Assembly: GCA_963920765.1 (NCBI GenBank)
Contig: OY987248.1
Location: 8,156,539 to 8,220,538, forward strand
Source of the DNA: Ulota crispa
Lineage: Eukaryota > Streptophyta > Bryopsida > Orthotrichales > Orthotrichaceae
Direction of reading: 5' to 3'
DNA length: 64,000 nt
Part shown: positions 33,816-47,481 of the stretch, piece by piece
Layout: the number at the start of each line of letters is the position of its first letter
Numbering within the stretch: position 1 is the stretch's first letter
The notes under the pieces: generated by a model
Told to the model about the DNA's origin: nothing
Database searches by the model: none
The model's input: the letters and a program-made list of their open reading frames with translations, nothing else
Program-made: the position numbers and the translations under genes

Positions 33816-35330
33816 CGTAGTCGAGGCCTTGAATTGAAAGGGTAAATTGTGTGAAAGGTAACTTCTAAGATTACCTTTCATACGTACATAATAAATAATG
33901 ATTTAGGGCGTCTTCACACTAAGACCAAAGGCCAAGATTTCTATTAATGAGATTGCAAGAACCAAGACTTTGGCCTCTAGATCCTTTACACTAAAAGTCA
34001 AAAATCCAAAATCCTCCAAAATGTCTATTCAACATCACTTTTTCATCCAAAACAATTGTTCTTAAAATTGGTTTGATCTAAGAAAAATGAGAATCTAAAC
34101 TACTGTCAAGAGTCCGTCAAAAAAATTCAAGTAATAATTAAAAAATGACAAGATTTCAGCCGTTAAATTGAAAGGGTTGTTTTTAGGAGGCAGGAAGTAT
34201 TATGCTCTTTCTTCTTTGTCTCTCTCTTTCTCTTTGTTTTGTATGGTTTGATAAGAGCTATTTCTTATTTGACGACCCTTTTTTAGAGTTGATTTTTTTT
34301 CAAAGGTGGAGAACATGGAGATTTTTTCTCAAAATTCTTTCTTTTGTAGCTAGCCATGTGTGATACGAGCGGATTTTTTTACTATAACTTCTTGTGAAGC
34401 ATTTCAACATTTTTTAGTTCAAGTTAGAGAAATACAAAAAAAGCAAACATTCATATGATAAAAGAGAGAGTTCTTGAAGGAGAGGAAGATTTGTGAGATT
34501 TTGTAGGGTCCTCCAAAAAGAAAATCATTCCTAAGCAAAAGGTTGTTTTGAAAAAAAAAAAAAACTTCCAAATGGAAGGCAGCATAAGATATGGTGAAAG
34601 TTGAGGAAGAAAAACATAAAGAAAATTCAAAACATTTATGAGAGGATTTTTAGGTGCTTCAATTGGTTGTCGTGAAGGGGGAGATGGAGCTAAAGTACAT
34701 TAAAAACTGCAAAAGTTAGAGTATGCAAATTCTAAAATTTTAATTTAATTTTAAAAAAAACTAAAATTTGAAAGTTATGGTAATTAGAGGCATCATTAGA
34801 TGCACAATTGTGCTTGTCTCCCAAACCCCCCTTCTCCATTGCAATTACAAATGAGTTGCAGCCATTAAATTTGGAACCCTAATTTCCAACTCCACTAATG
34901 TGGAAACTATCTTTTCTAAGAAGTGATCCTCCACCAACTTTTTATTGATGAACAATATCACATTTTCTCACACTTGTACTTTTTTTTTAAATCTTTATCA
35001 GACTATATGAGCATGTGTTGTAATTTTTTTCAAAGCCAACTTTATTCTTTTCTTATATGTTTTGATGTTTTGCTTTTAGAAATTGACATATGATTTAGGC
35101 TTCGTACTAAAATGATCGTTACATTACTAAATTTAATCAAGTTTTTATTGCATGCCGTAAATTATTTAAGGTTATTTTTTATGCTTGAAAAGAAAATAAA
35201 ACAAAGAATTAGATTTTTGGCAATAATTGACAAAAGATCAAATTGTACAATGTTATCATAAAGGCAGGTACATTATATAACATATCTTTCCTAAAATCAC
35301 AAACCAATATTAGACCAATTATTCTTTAGG
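33816..35330. other. A+T-rich intergenic stretch with one MITE end
   Basis: TTTAGGGCGTCTTCACACTAAG at 33902 looks like the left end of a TTA-type element related to the one cut by the window edge at 63915 (both continue CCAAAGSCCAARA). No right end found. No gene. Confidence 0.4.
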
Positions 35331-35589
35331 TAACACCATATCAGGTAAATTGGGAAAAATGGAGGTAACATTTTATACTCCACCTTAAACCCAAAATGTT
35401 ACTTTAAACTAGATTCAAAGGTATCAAATTCAATTTGAGTCACTAAGATTTTTTCCCTTGCAAATTCCTCCTCTCAAGAGAGGGCACATGTACCAAAAAA
35501 AACGTTGGAGCTCGATTTTAGGTAATCACCTTAAACCTTTAGAAATCCCAAAATGTACTCTTTTTCCCAATTTACCTAATATGGTGTTA
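35331..35589. mobile_element. MITE with TAACACCATAT ends
   Basis: Left TAACACCATATCAGGTAAAT; right, reverse-complemented, TAACACCATATTAGGTAAAT, both followed by TGGGAAAAA. 259 bp, no coding frame, target duplication unclear. Confidence 0.8.
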
Positions 35590-36908
35590 GATGTGGAAAG
35601 TGCACAACATCAATAATCATTTCTATACTATCATCAAAAGATAAGCATAGCTTTCATAATAAAGTTGCTAATATTTTTTAAAAATGACAAAATTCAGCAC
35701 AAGTTTAATGTGTTTTTTAGAAAAAGCAAATCAATTGCTAAAAAAGTATAAACTACCAATTTGATTATTTGATCAATAAATTATATAATTCCATATGCTA
35801 CATATTATCCAAGCAATAATGTTCAAACTAATTGTTTGAAAGTTTAGCTAAATAATTTTTGTAAAAACTCTTGGCTAGTAAAAGGTCAATTCAAGTTATT
35901 TTTTCGGCCAACATATTTTTAATTTTCTCTTGCCATTTTTTTTGGTTTCTTCACTTGTTAAAATCTCTTCACCTATTCATTTTCTTTTCTTTTCCTTATT
36001 TTATAGATAGAGTTTTTTCACTTTTTGGATTTTTTTGTGCAGATCTTTTGCTTTCTTCAATAATCATTGTAGAGAGTGAAATATACACGTTTGCAACAAA
36101 TTTTCTAATGACATGTTGATTCCAATTTGTAATTTTCTTTCTATTTTTTAATCTTAATCCATAAAAGGTTTCATTATTCTTTAAAATGTATAGGTTGTAA
36201 AGACATATAAATTTTGTAATAATGTTAGGCACATGTCAAAGTAGCATATTAATTTGTTTTAATACTATGTATCATTTTCATTTTAAAGTTCTGAATACTT
36301 TTTCTAAAACCGTATACATATACTTGGTTAAATAAAATATTCAACGTATTTTTCTTTTAGACAATCCGTCTTTTTCTCCTTTGAATGGTGAATAAAACCA
36401 ATGTCTTATAAGATATATATAGCACCATCGATAAATTTGTAGAGTAAATCTGTACTTCTCATAGTCTTTCTCTCAATTTCAAATTTCTAAAATAATGTCC
36501 AATTATGAGATTGTCAAATCTAACCAAAAAAATTGTCCCAAAATTTGTATTCTACATTTACAATTCCTTATTTTAAACATGAATAATATCTTTTTCAATA
36601 ATAATATATTATAAGATTGTGAGACAATGGTATAACAAGAATGTAACTAATATCTATTGCTAATAAAATGCTATGTGGTGCTTCAAAACTTTTTGCTATT
36701 TAGTTCATCCAAAGAAAATAAAGTTTCTGCGAAACTAATGATCTCAAGTGAATTTTGATAGGTTTACAATATTTTCTCATAATGATAAAATTTGTACTCA
36801 ACTCTATGCTGAATAAATCACCAATAATTTACAAAGAATTACCATTTGCTAATCATGCAATCGTTTGGTTTTATAACACACTTTTTACTTGTTTCAAAAA
36901 ACATGGTG
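35590..36908. other. Very A+T-rich intergenic stretch
   Basis: Nothing recognised on either strand. Confidence 0.45.
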
Positions 36909-37283
36909 AACCCTTAAACGTCAAAGCGGACGGTTTCTGTCCACTCAATGAGAAAAAACACTTTCAAGGTTGGAAAAAAAGATTTTTTCATCTTTTTTTT
37001 CTTCAAAAGTGGTCATGGAGATGTGCTCCATTATGAAATGTCAAAAATAGACTTATAAATTACCACCACATTTTATAAATTTTAGTTTGTGAGAAGATTG
37101 ACAACCGTGGTTGAAGGTTCCGTGCTGTCCTAGGAGTTACAATTTTTGTGAGGGCAGCTAGCACTATTGACTTTTGGAACTTTCAAAATTAATACTATAA
37201 TATGTGGGTATTACTATAAAATCACTGTTCACTCAAAAGCACTGTTTCAAGCATAGTGACCACCCTTGGCGTTTAGGGGTTAA
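36909..37283. mobile_element. TTAACCC-family element
   Basis: Left AACCCTTAAACGTCAAAGCGG; right end, reverse-complemented, TTAACCCCTAAACGCCAAGG. About 375 bp with no coding frame. Confidence 0.6.
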
Positions 37284-37530
37284 AAGGACACCTATTTTCT
37301 TCCAACTGGTGTTGAGAGTAACTTCTTTCAATTATCTTTCAAAAGACACTAACCTAGCAATTTCAAAGTATGGCATGTCAAGTGCAAGTCAGTATTTCAT
37401 GAAATAAGGAGTTAGAAAAGGCACGTAGCTAAAGTCATACTTCATCCATGACATGTCAATGTAGTAAATTAGTGGCAAAGAAAAAGATAGCTGGATGAAG
37501 TGTGCAATAAATTTATTGCAATTTATTAAG

Positions 37531-37774
37531 ACTTAACCCTTAAAGGACCAAGGAGCCCTTTGAGGCCAGTACAATATTTGGTGTTTTCTTGTATTTGGAA
37601 TGCATCCACACCTTTACTACATTTGAGATCAACAAAAAAGTTAGAGTATAGATCAATGTGGTTCTAGTGAGCTAGTCAAGATCCCAAATGAAAACTTTTT
37701 ATTGGTAGCAATTGCCAGTTATACAGTAGCATATATACTATGTAATACGTAGAGCGGTCCTTTAAGGGTCAAGT
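37531..37774. mobile_element. TTAACCCTTAAAGGACC-end element
   Basis: Left ACTTAACCCTTAAAGGACC, right GGTCCTTTAAGGGTCAAGT. About 244 bp. Ends match those of the 56235-57165 element. Confidence 0.7.
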
Positions 37775-38592
37775 GTTACGCACTATTGTTGAGTGTTGTA
37801 AGACATGAAATAAGGCATGCGTTGCATTAAGTGGTTTGTGAATGTTGATTGCCAAATGGTGATGCAAGCTTAAAGCTTACATGCAATGGTGTACATGTCC
37901 TTAAGGCACAACCACAAACATTTGTTCTTTAGCAACAAGCAATTTCACTTGTATTTGGCACCTAATGAATTAGTGATTTGCCTTCAGTTGAGTGAAGCTA
38001 TTTACTTGAAAATCAACAACAAAGTGCTAGACATGGACATGAGATTGGATTGTTTGCATTGTTTTGATTAGTAAGCTGCTCTCTTGTTTGGTACTCCATA
38101 TGTATTCAACCGTTAGCATTCTCAATGCAAAGTAATGCATCTAGTCCTACACATCATCAAAAATGTTACCAAATATGCTACCATCTCCTAAATAGCGATG
38201 TTGTGTCTACTTGGACTTGTTTAGATACAATCAAGAGATCTTGGATACATATGAGGAACTAAGTCTAGTTGCTATCAAAGGCAAGCTCAAATTGTTCATA
38301 TGCAAAGGCAAACGTTGAAATTGAAGTTGTTATAATGTGTGTCTATTGACAAGAACTCAAGAAGGACCAATCAAGGGACAAACTCTCTTGTCACTTGCCA
38401 ACTAAGTTGATGTGGTCTTCTTTTGTTTGGAGTTACAAAAACATTGCAAATGTTGGTTAAGTGGGACAACAAGCTTTAAGTTTAGAGTGGTTGCTAGTGG
38501 CAGTTCCAATTTTGAAGCCCCCTACTAAAACATGAAGTGAACCAAGTACTTCTACATGCTTACTATAAATCCAAATTGGCTAACACACCTAC
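37775..38592. other. Intergenic stretch
   Basis: No gene or element limits supported. It lies 3' of the exon-like blocks of the next entry, and I could not extend that reading frame here. Confidence 0.35.
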
Positions 38593-39716
38593 CTTGCTTT
38601 AATCCAACACCACCAAGTTTTCTAACCTCCAGACCAGCATTCACAGCTCTCTGATTTGTGCAAAAATCCACAAGCTGCAATCACAATAAAAACAATTTAG
38701 TGAGGACAAAAATTAGTTGTTCCTCACGATGATAACTTAGAAAAAAATTAAGCAATAGTGAATATGCAAGTTGATAATAAATAAGACTGAGCCAGATGAC
38801 TATGGCCACTGATAATTCTCATACATAGTGACAAAATTTTGATCTAAACAAACTTGGCCCTTGAGCCCAAAGCAATCACTTTAGAGCTCTCATCTTCAAG
38901 AAACCACTCCTACATAGAGACCAAGCCAAAAACATCCACTCTTCCCTCATATTCCTCCCATACAATCCACTCCTCATCAAATTTAAAACTAATTATGTAA
39001 TTTTTCTAAAAGCTGAAAAAGGGGAACAAAAGGTGTGGACTGTTGTTCCATTATGACACCTATAACTCCCAATGAGTACCCCATGCTCAACAACATTTTT
39101 AACTTGGGACTGAGAGCCTCAACTCAAGCAACTTGTAAATAAGAAAACAGATTGAACAACCGCTTTCCTTTGGCCCCAAAATTTAAGGGAAAATTTCATG
39201 GATACCCCTGAAGTTTGCAGTAGTTTCTTAGATACCCCTGCTTCTTCAGAAATATCACAAATATCCTTGGACCAAAAAATTTAGGAGTTTGATTTGATGT
39301 GCATGTCACCTCCCTTCTTCTTTTGTGCGCACGCATAACAAGAAAGATAAAATGTGCGCACAAAGGGAGAAGGAAGTGACATGCATAACAAAACAAACAT
39401 CTGAAAATTTTGGTCCAAAGTATTTGTGATATTTCTGAAAAAGCAGGGGTATCTATGAAAATATTGCAAACTTCAGGGGTATCCATGAAATTTTCCAAAT
39501 TTTAATACCTTCTGTCCCCTTTCTTGCTCGTTTTAAATGCTGCTGAAAGTGACGCAAATAGCATCTTCTATTTTAATGCACAAGCGGTGTATCAAGACTT
39601 ACATTAATACACTTTGCACCGAAGCCGTTCAAACGACATGCTCCAAAAACTGAGGAATACACTTCGCTTAGATCCACCCTCAGGAACTTCACTCCACGAG
39701 GAACAAAGGCTGGAAC
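38593..39716 (-). pseudogene. Two exon-like blocks beyond the THADA stop
   Basis: On the - strand, the frame 39716-39603 reads VPAFVPRGVKFLRVDL ... SSVFGACRLNGFGAKCIN and ends at a consensus donor (ATTAAT|GTAAGT). A block at 38674-38593, between TTGCAG and AAG|GTAGGTG, continues in phase as LVDFCTNQRAVNAGLE and VRKLGGVGLKQ. The first block overlaps the last 28 bp of the THADA frame in a different phase and is preceded by TGA TAA. It is either a THADA extension after a one-base frameshift near 39713, an exon reached through the acceptor-like TTCCAG at 39713, or a fragment of another gene. The intron between the blocks holds the 39187-39496 MITE. Family not recognised. Confidence 0.4.
39187..39496. 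mobile_element. Mutator-like MITE, second copy of the 25559 family
   Basis: Arms begin GGGAAAATTTCATGGATACC and are near-perfect inverted copies. The 9-bp duplications AAAATTTAA (39178-39186) and AAATTTTAA (39497-39505) agree at eight of nine positions. 310 bp. Confidence 0.88.
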
Positions 39717-42700
39717 TTATCACAGAAGGCTAAGCCCATGCTGACACGATATGCAGTAGAGCCCAGATCAATAGCCGCATGAGTCTCATATGCCTGCAAA
39801 ACTTTGAACATCACATTCGACACGAGAGGGTTTAACGGTAACCGCTGCAACAAAGTGCTGATTTCCAAAAGCTGGTCTTTCAGAGTTTGGGTCTGACTAC
39901 TGCTGGCACAAGGTCCTGCGAAGGTCAAAAGACCCAATAACCTGCGATAAACCATTTTAAATGCGTCCTGGTGGTTGGTGACACCACCGACCCACGACAT
40001 CTTTTCCTGCATTCGTATAGTCAACTCCGCACAAGACTTGGCTTGTTCCAGAAATCTGTGCCTCCAAACTCCCAGGAATGCATCATGAGTTGAGGAATCG
40101 CTGCACATCATCATCAACTGGCGCAAATGGAGGCAACAAAGCTGCACGAACACAAGCTCTTCTTCATGGTGGTTGTCGATTTCCTTGTCGAACAGGCGTC
40201 TGACTAGATCCACGTCATTGACGAGGAGGGCATCTATGTCCTCTGAACCCAACACCCACTCTGCCAACACTTCCCAGTATACTTGCCACGAGCCAAAATG
40301 TGAGCTTAAGCACTGAAAAGCCAGCTGCACGACCCGCTCCACCTGTGACGGAACTGCTGCACTGAAATGAGCATTCCCATTGGTTCCAGAAGAAAGAGCA
40401 AGAACTTCCAACAGAGACAATGCGAGAGTTTGCCGTAGCTCTGGGTCTTCGTCTTCCAAAAGCTTCACACAGACGCACCAAACCTGTAATAGGGACCTGC
40501 CGTACCACTCAGCAAATTCCAGTTCAGGGCCATCCTGTTTTGAAGCCAATTTTGACGCTACCCATGGAACTTGGTCCAGCAACGTAGAAGCCACAATGGC
40601 CTGCGCTGTAGCACGACGGAAATTGGCTGATTCACTTGCTGCGCTATGCTTCTTCACGAGAGAAATCCATTCATCCACTGCCGCCCTGACAAGTTGAGGT
40701 ACAGCATCATCAGTTACAGCGTTGCTATGCTTGCTTCCGTCACGCAAGCAGCCAAGCATCTGACTCAAACATGCTCCCATGCACTTCACGGTCACTTCCT
40801 TAGTTTTTGTGTGTTTCGACGACTTGTAAATATGCAGCACCCTGTCCCAGATCACCAATGAGGAAGAATCCCACGCAATGCTGCAGTCCTCGGGAAGAGA
40901 ATTCTGCTTTTGAAACAATGACCTCCAAGCGAAAAACACATGAAGAACGCGGCGAACACACCCTGGATGGGTCTCTGAACTCAATCGCTCCACAAGCAAT
41001 GGCTGTAAGTAGCTACCGATCCAACCAGCTCCTTCAGAGGTTGGCTTTGTTAAACAGAGAGAGAACTTCTTCAGAACCTTCAGCGTTGCTAGACGCACTT
41101 CATACATTCTGTGTGAAAGCGCACGGTTGAACACAAGCCCCAGATGCTTCACTTCTGTCATATCTGCTGAGCTGTCTTCGTTGAGTCCCTTTGTGCTTGT
41201 ATCACTGCTCTGTGAGGACCAGTTCGAGAGGATGGTGGTAAAATAGAGGTTGGCAGCTCGTTCCCGCACAAGCACCTGCATAGATTCTCTCCAACTGGCT
41301 GCCCCTTCAAATTCATCCTCTAGACACTCTGAACACAAACGCAGTAGATGCCCTTGAAGATTGCTAATCAAAGTCTCCATGGATGTCGAACCTTGCACAC
41401 AAGTCTTCGCAATGCCCAGCATGGCTTCCAACATACTGAAGAAGGTGCCCACTACCATGTGGCATGGACAAAGGCGAATCGACCCCAGCCATAGACGCCG
41501 TTCAACCTCGCCGAAAAGCTTTGTGACGATCATTTGCCGCATGTCAAGGTCTGGCAGTGCGGAACAGTTGGAGTTCAGAAGAACTGTCATCTGCAGTAGC
41601 ACCCCATGGATTGCACTGTTGGATAGCGTGTTACTTGACCCGTTTCTTGCACCCGGTAGGCTTTCGGCAAGCTTCAACAAAACTGCTGGCAAGTCGTCTG
41701 ACGACACAAGGGGTGCCAGAGCACGTGACGCTAGCACTCGAACATGAAAATTCTCCAGCGTTGCACATGAAGTCACGTAAGGACGGAACGCAGAAGGACT
41801 GAGCCAGTCACCCACTCCTGAACTTATAACTGAGGGTTTGAGTCGAGACAATATGATCAAGACAGGGCCTAAGCTTGGATGTAAAGTACTCGTCATCCCG
41901 TGGCCATGATATCCACCACTGCCGTCTTCATGCTGTAATTGCAGAGTTGCTGAGCGAAGTTCTTGCAGAAGAAAAGGGTGCAATGTCGGAAATCTGCACA
42001 CGTTAGATAAAATTGAAGCCTTAGACATGAACAGCTCATAACTTCAATCCAGAATATTACACAGACACGTGCTGCCAGATCTAAACGAATGCATTAAGAA
42101 CCGTAACAATCAACCTGAGCAAATGTGTCTACTACATAAAACTAAATGTTCTCTTACCTGTGGAAAAACTCAAAACCTGTTATAGCTCGCCTTGCAGATT
42201 CGCGTTTGTACACATTCAGAAATCCAATACAACGATGTACAAGCGAGGCAAATGCAAGTGTCGCGCTGTTGCGAACTTCCCAGTAGGGGCAAGAGAAGGC
42301 TTGTATAGCGGTAATGAGGCCATCCGCACAAAATCCAGACGTATCAGTAGCTAAGTTGGTGTCATGAAATGCGACCCTCATTGCATTGAACGAATGGACG
42401 GTGGGCACTACACCTTCATCCCTCTGTTTCATCTTCGTCTGTAGCTCCATATTGTCGACGGCGTTGTCAACAACATGTACAAGATCATCCACGTGAGAAG
42501 GTTGTCCAGCACTATCTCTGGTCGATGCAACGACAAACGTTCTGGATGTATCAATCAACCATTTCATAGCCATTGGAAGGAGCTTTTTAGGCGCACCATC
42601 AGGCTCAGCCAAGAAAAGCGCAAGGAATGCTGCTGGTATGCCAGCACTGCGTCTCAGTAGATTATCCACTGTCTGTCCTTTAGCTCCCGTTCGTTCAATC

Positions 42701-45700
42701 AGCTGATTCATCCATGCTTCAGGTAATTTGTTCAATCTGCATCCAAGTCAAATATCCGGTAAAGAAAACTCTCATGTGGTTGTGAATATCAAAGATGAAT
42801 TTCGAAAAACCATGCTTCTACATTTTCAATCAGTGCTTTGAAACCGATTCAAGGTATAAGTTCCATCAACAATTATATTCATGAAATTGTACGTAGTGTG
42901 AACATATGCGAGAATTGCACAGGTATATATGCACCTGGAGTCAGGAGAGCGTAGAAGACGATCACAAAGGGCAATGAAGCCTGTCCGAGTTTTATCGATA
43001 GCACCATTGTGTTTCATGGCCAGCAGCACTTGTAAGAAGTGCGCTCCCATTGCCTCCAACTGCTCCGCATTCAACAACTCACTGATACTCTGAGTCATGA
43101 TCACATTATCAAAATACACCATACATACCATAAGAATAACGTCTTTGATGTACATGCAAACTTTCCATCTAAATGTTTCAAAACTGCCACAAATAATTGA
43201 AGGAAAGCAACTCACGCCTTCACAGGACAAGCCACTCCCATTCCACTCATGTTCTTTACAGTAAGCATGTATTCACTTCAACCAAACAATTTCACCGAGT
43301 ATGATATCACATTCCTTACAAACAAGGTGGGACCTTTTGTTATATTTGGTCCTCTAAAGACATGCACGTTAAAAAGATAAAAAATAAAAAAGTCTCAACT
43401 TAAAATATTTTGCAAATAAAAAATTGAGGTTCACACCCCTTTCTCTTACCTCTTCAGCAGTGAATGATGTTGCGCTATCCCCTTCTACACTGCTGCCAGG
43501 TAGCGGTACTTCTCTTGCAATGGTTCCTAAAAGAAGGCTGACCTGTAGAGAATTTAACAGCTCCACATTCATAGGAGGAACCAATTCAAAGATGTCTAAG
43601 ATAGCTTCTGCTAGTGCATATCGTGATGACAAGAGGCAAATAAGTCGGAAGGCTAAGACATTAAAAAGGTGTATATTAAATGTACAAAAGCATGCAAATA
43701 CATATTCAAATCTGCCACAGGACACTAAATACAGTTTTCAAAGCAGGAAAATAAACACTGAGACTTTAAAACTAAAAAACAAAGACAGTGAGGTCGCACC
43801 TCTTTCATCGACAGCCAACAGCCAACCATGATCATTTGCTCAACAGGGGCGACCCCCTCTCCATCCTCAAAGCCTTCTTCGTCCAGATTGACATCCATTA
43901 TGTCATCCAACATACCTCCTTGATTATCTGAAGTCATGTCAGGTGGCAGGTTAAGAGCATTGGCAGCAACCACCCACAGAGTCAATGTGGTGACCCGCAA
44001 AAGTAGGCTTATGAGCTTGTGCAAAGCTATCCTGAGACGATGAGTACCAACTTGTACAGCTATTGAAGTCCATGGCAGCTCTTCCATTGTGTACCGGAGT
44101 GTTAGCAGTACCCCATGCACGAAACTATGTGAACAAGCCTTCACAAGGTCTTTGTCCCCCTCATCGATCCCCCATTCCAGCCAGTCATTCAAAGACTCTA
44201 TATATTCGGCTATAGCTACGCCTATTCTACCAGGCCCTATCTCTCTATACTTTAAATTCTCATCCGCAGATGTTACCACTGTATGAACATTGACTGCCCA
44301 ACCAAGTTCAAGCACATATTTGCGGAAAATGAGGCGGAGAACCAGAGCTCCAGCATCACTTTCACGCACGCGAGGACTACTAACAAGGCCCTTAGCCCAG
44401 TGTAGGATATTTTCTATTGAGGTAGTTGACTCCAATCCTGGCAGTGGGGTCGGGTAACGCACCAGAATCTTAAACGCGCTTTCTCTCAGCTTGTCCCAGC
44501 TATCCACGATTGCACCAACAACAACAAGAGTCGCTTCTGCCGAAAGAAGGCCAGCTTGATAGGGCGAAAAACCGTCTGCAACAAGTGAGTAGTTTTCTAC
44601 AAGCTTCCTCTCAGGTGATAGGCTCCAAACCTCAATTACTGCGTTCAGAAGCTCCATGGCCATGTTTTTGCGCTCATAAGGAGCAGATGGATATAGCGAG
44701 GACAATAAGTACTGGCTCAACAACTGCATAAATTGCTGCATCTCAACGATGCTCACCCCATCCCTAGAAACCTGCTCATCACCATCATGTTCATTGCGCT
44801 CTGGGTTGGTGGAACTTTTTCTCTGTTTCTCTGCAGCTGCAACCTTTTTCTTCTTTTTCTCATCCCCATAACTGACGGCAGAAGAGGAAATCTTCACAGG
44901 CTGATATTCATTTTCCAGCCGATGCTGCCTCCATGCTGCAGTTCGAACACGGTTGAAGAATTTTTTCAAGAGGCTCGTCCATCGCATACGAAATGATGTG
45001 GATGAGCACCTCATGTTCAAAGGTATTGACAGTGTCAGCATTTTTAACTCCAATGAAGAAGGCATAGACGCTGTTTTAGGGTTCAGACAAATTAGTTCTG
45101 CCGCATCAACCCGTAAGCTATCATCAAGATGAGTTAACGCCTGCTCCACCCATGACAAAGGGACCTGTACAGCCTCATTTTGAATCCTCACGATAACAGC
45201 CTCGCTGAGTGGTGAAGTTGAATCCCCATTAGAAACCCTTGAGATAAAACCTGTCGTGCTAAACTCCTCAATATCTCCATCGATAAGAGCCAAAGAACGC
45301 GCCACTTTCAACACCGATATTAAAGCTGCTACACGCTGATGCATTGTAAGGTGAGAAGGCAAGCCTGGAGTACCCTTCAAATACTCCCAGTTCACACTGG
45401 CCCTTTCTCCCCATTTGTTAGCTCCGTCCAGTATAAATGCCAATATAGAGACCACACTGTCCGGATCAATTCGCATGGCAACAGGCAGTGCATATGTATT
45501 AAGATTAGTCCTAAGGCGGGAGTTTCCAGAGAGGAGGACGGTGAGAAGAGGAGGGATCCATAGCCGCCTGAAGGCTACACCACCTTCCATAACTCCACCA
45601 AAAGAGCTCCAGCAATCCTCTTTGAGCCGCTCGAGAAATGCCTTTAAAAATGAACTTGCAGAACAGCACACGTCATCATCGGACTGGGCATGAAAAGTAT

Positions 45701-47480
45701 CAAAGAGCAAGTTTGGGTTCATGGACAACATCTTTACCGCACCAATCCGCATAGCTAAAGAAGCCAATGGCACATACTTGCCCTTTCTGTAGCGACCCTC
45801 TGCTAGCAGATTTGATGCTATCTGTTTCACGAACTCCCTATTACTGACTTCAACGATAGCGTGGTCAACGTTTTTCCTCTGTTGTGCAAACACGTACTGA
45901 ACATCCACTAAGAGGTCAAAGACAGCTTGCACTTGCTTCACCGTTTGAGTGAGAGGATCTTCCCAGTTATTCCACACAATCTGCAGAATTCGAGATATCA
46001 TTCTTGAAGGCAACGGCTCATATTCACTAATCAAGACTTTATGGATACTGGCTGCTTCAGCCAGTCGGTCGAGTGCTTCTTGGGTTAATTTGCCGGTCAC
46101 AGAAGCCCGTACTTGCTGCAAGCATATTTGAAGAGCCGTCACTGTGTGAAACTTGAAGTGACTGTCAACAGGACCTTCAGAGAGAGTACAAAGAGCAGGC
46201 AATATTCCATCGTAGAGGATTGTCCACAATTTCCAACCTGGTTCTGCAGTGCTGCCACCTTCGTTGACAGTATCAAACTCAGCAAAACTGCCACTCCCTT
46301 GAATAAGAAGAGGAATGTTAAGTGCTTCTCGAGGCAGGGCAGTTAAGAGTCCCCGCAACACACACAGCTTGCCAAACTCAGAAAATCTGCTGACCTCAGC
46401 AGGGAGGCTACTTTGACATTGTTCTCTGATAGCAGCATCCAACATCCCAAAATTCTTGGGTCCTTCGCTCACACCATCCGTAATTGATAGTAGAGCAATG
46501 CTTTGAACTGCAGCATCAGCAAAGACTGATTTAGCCAGCAATAAAGCAACTTGCTCCTGAGAATTCTGGAATGAGGCTGCGGCACATAGTCCCACCCCTG
46601 CAGCCACCACGCAGTCTCGAGATAATGCTGAGGTTTGAAGAACATCTATAAGAGTTCGAACTACTGTGCCATACACCGCAAGCCCAGATCCAGACCACAG
46701 CTGAATGTTACTTCTTTCCGTAGTTACTGCAGACTCGTCATTTAAAATTCCCAGATCACCTGCAATCTCCCTGAATGTTTCTCCACCCAAGCAGACTCTT
46801 GCATCTGAATCCGCGTTTGTGAACCACTGAGGGTAATGTTGCAGCACGTAATAAAGAGAGCCAACAGCATCTTGAGTATCCTCCATTGTATTTGGAGGAG
46901 GCCGTCCCCCTTCATTGGAGTAATCTAGTACCCAAGCTACATCGTCGCAAGACGATAAAGTAATTATATTTAAGCAAACCTCCAGCACTCCTCTCAATAT
47001 GCCCGCCTGTGGAAGATTGGAGATAGATGCTACAACTCCTACCAAAGAAAACTTTTGGTGCTTGATTCCGCCCTGTCCATACTCCAAGCAACAAAACTTG
47101 AGCGCGTTCGCCACTTTGGTTTCCCAATCCTTGGATAAACGTGACAGGGGTGTGAGCAAACCACGGTGAAGGGGACGAGAGTTGTGCAAAAAAAGAAGCT
47201 CTACGTAAAGAAGCAGAGCAGTTCGTGCTGAAACATGACCAGATTTTAGCACGGACAACAATGCATCAGAAAGAGCTTTAGTTGCCGCTATTTGAGCAAA
47301 CGTAGATGGCAGTTGTCCAAACGAAAGCAGCTGCTTAGCAAAAATCGCAAACGACGCATCAGATGATGAATCTATTAACACATCTGCTTCTTGAAGTTGA
47401 AGAAGGACATTGATCGGGAGACAAACGGCTTGCTCCGTCCACCGCTTGCGCCGCTGACCGGCTTTCCACCGAACTGCCAT
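39689..47480 (-). CDS. THADA: THADA/Trm732 homologue (DUF2428 protein)
   Basis: Known role: yeast Trm732 and animal THADA partner the Trm7/FTSJ1 methyltransferase for 2'-O-methylation of tRNA position 32. Five coding exons with consistent phases: 47480-43800, 43542-43450, 43089-42935, 42736-42158, 41993-39689, giving about 2270 aa, slightly longer than I recall for plant homologues. The start was chosen at MAVRWKAGQRRKRW because it matches the family's basic N-terminus and lies directly after an acceptor (GTGACAG at 47482). The more upstream ATG at 47615 falls in the presumed leader intron. Family hallmarks: GCWLSMKEVSLLLGTI across the exon 1/2 junction, and LLRRSAGIPAAFLALFLAEP at about residues 1337-1356, both in the DUF2428 region. 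The rest is an alpha-solenoid-like helical repeat with a Lys-rich linker (DEKKKKKVAAAEKQRK). No catalytic site is expected. The 3' end is uncertain because coding-like sequence continues past the stop. Confidence 0.93.
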
Positions 47481-47481
47481 C

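Noticed and set aside
32846-33837. Long open frames of up to 324 aa on both strands
   Set aside because: They translate the 18-bp and related C/T-rich repeats in every frame (Leu-His-Pro, Ser-Pro-Ser-His, Met-Gly-Trp-Arg-Lys). No start context, splice sites or domain.
38593-39716. Pentatricopeptide repeat reading of SSVFGACRLNG
   Set aside because: One short phrase resembles a PPR E-type motif, but the neighbouring sequence does not follow the 35-residue pattern.
40215-41802. Many + strand open frames of 60-130 aa inside THADA exon 5
   Set aside because: Antisense shadows of the long THADA exon; none has independent signals.
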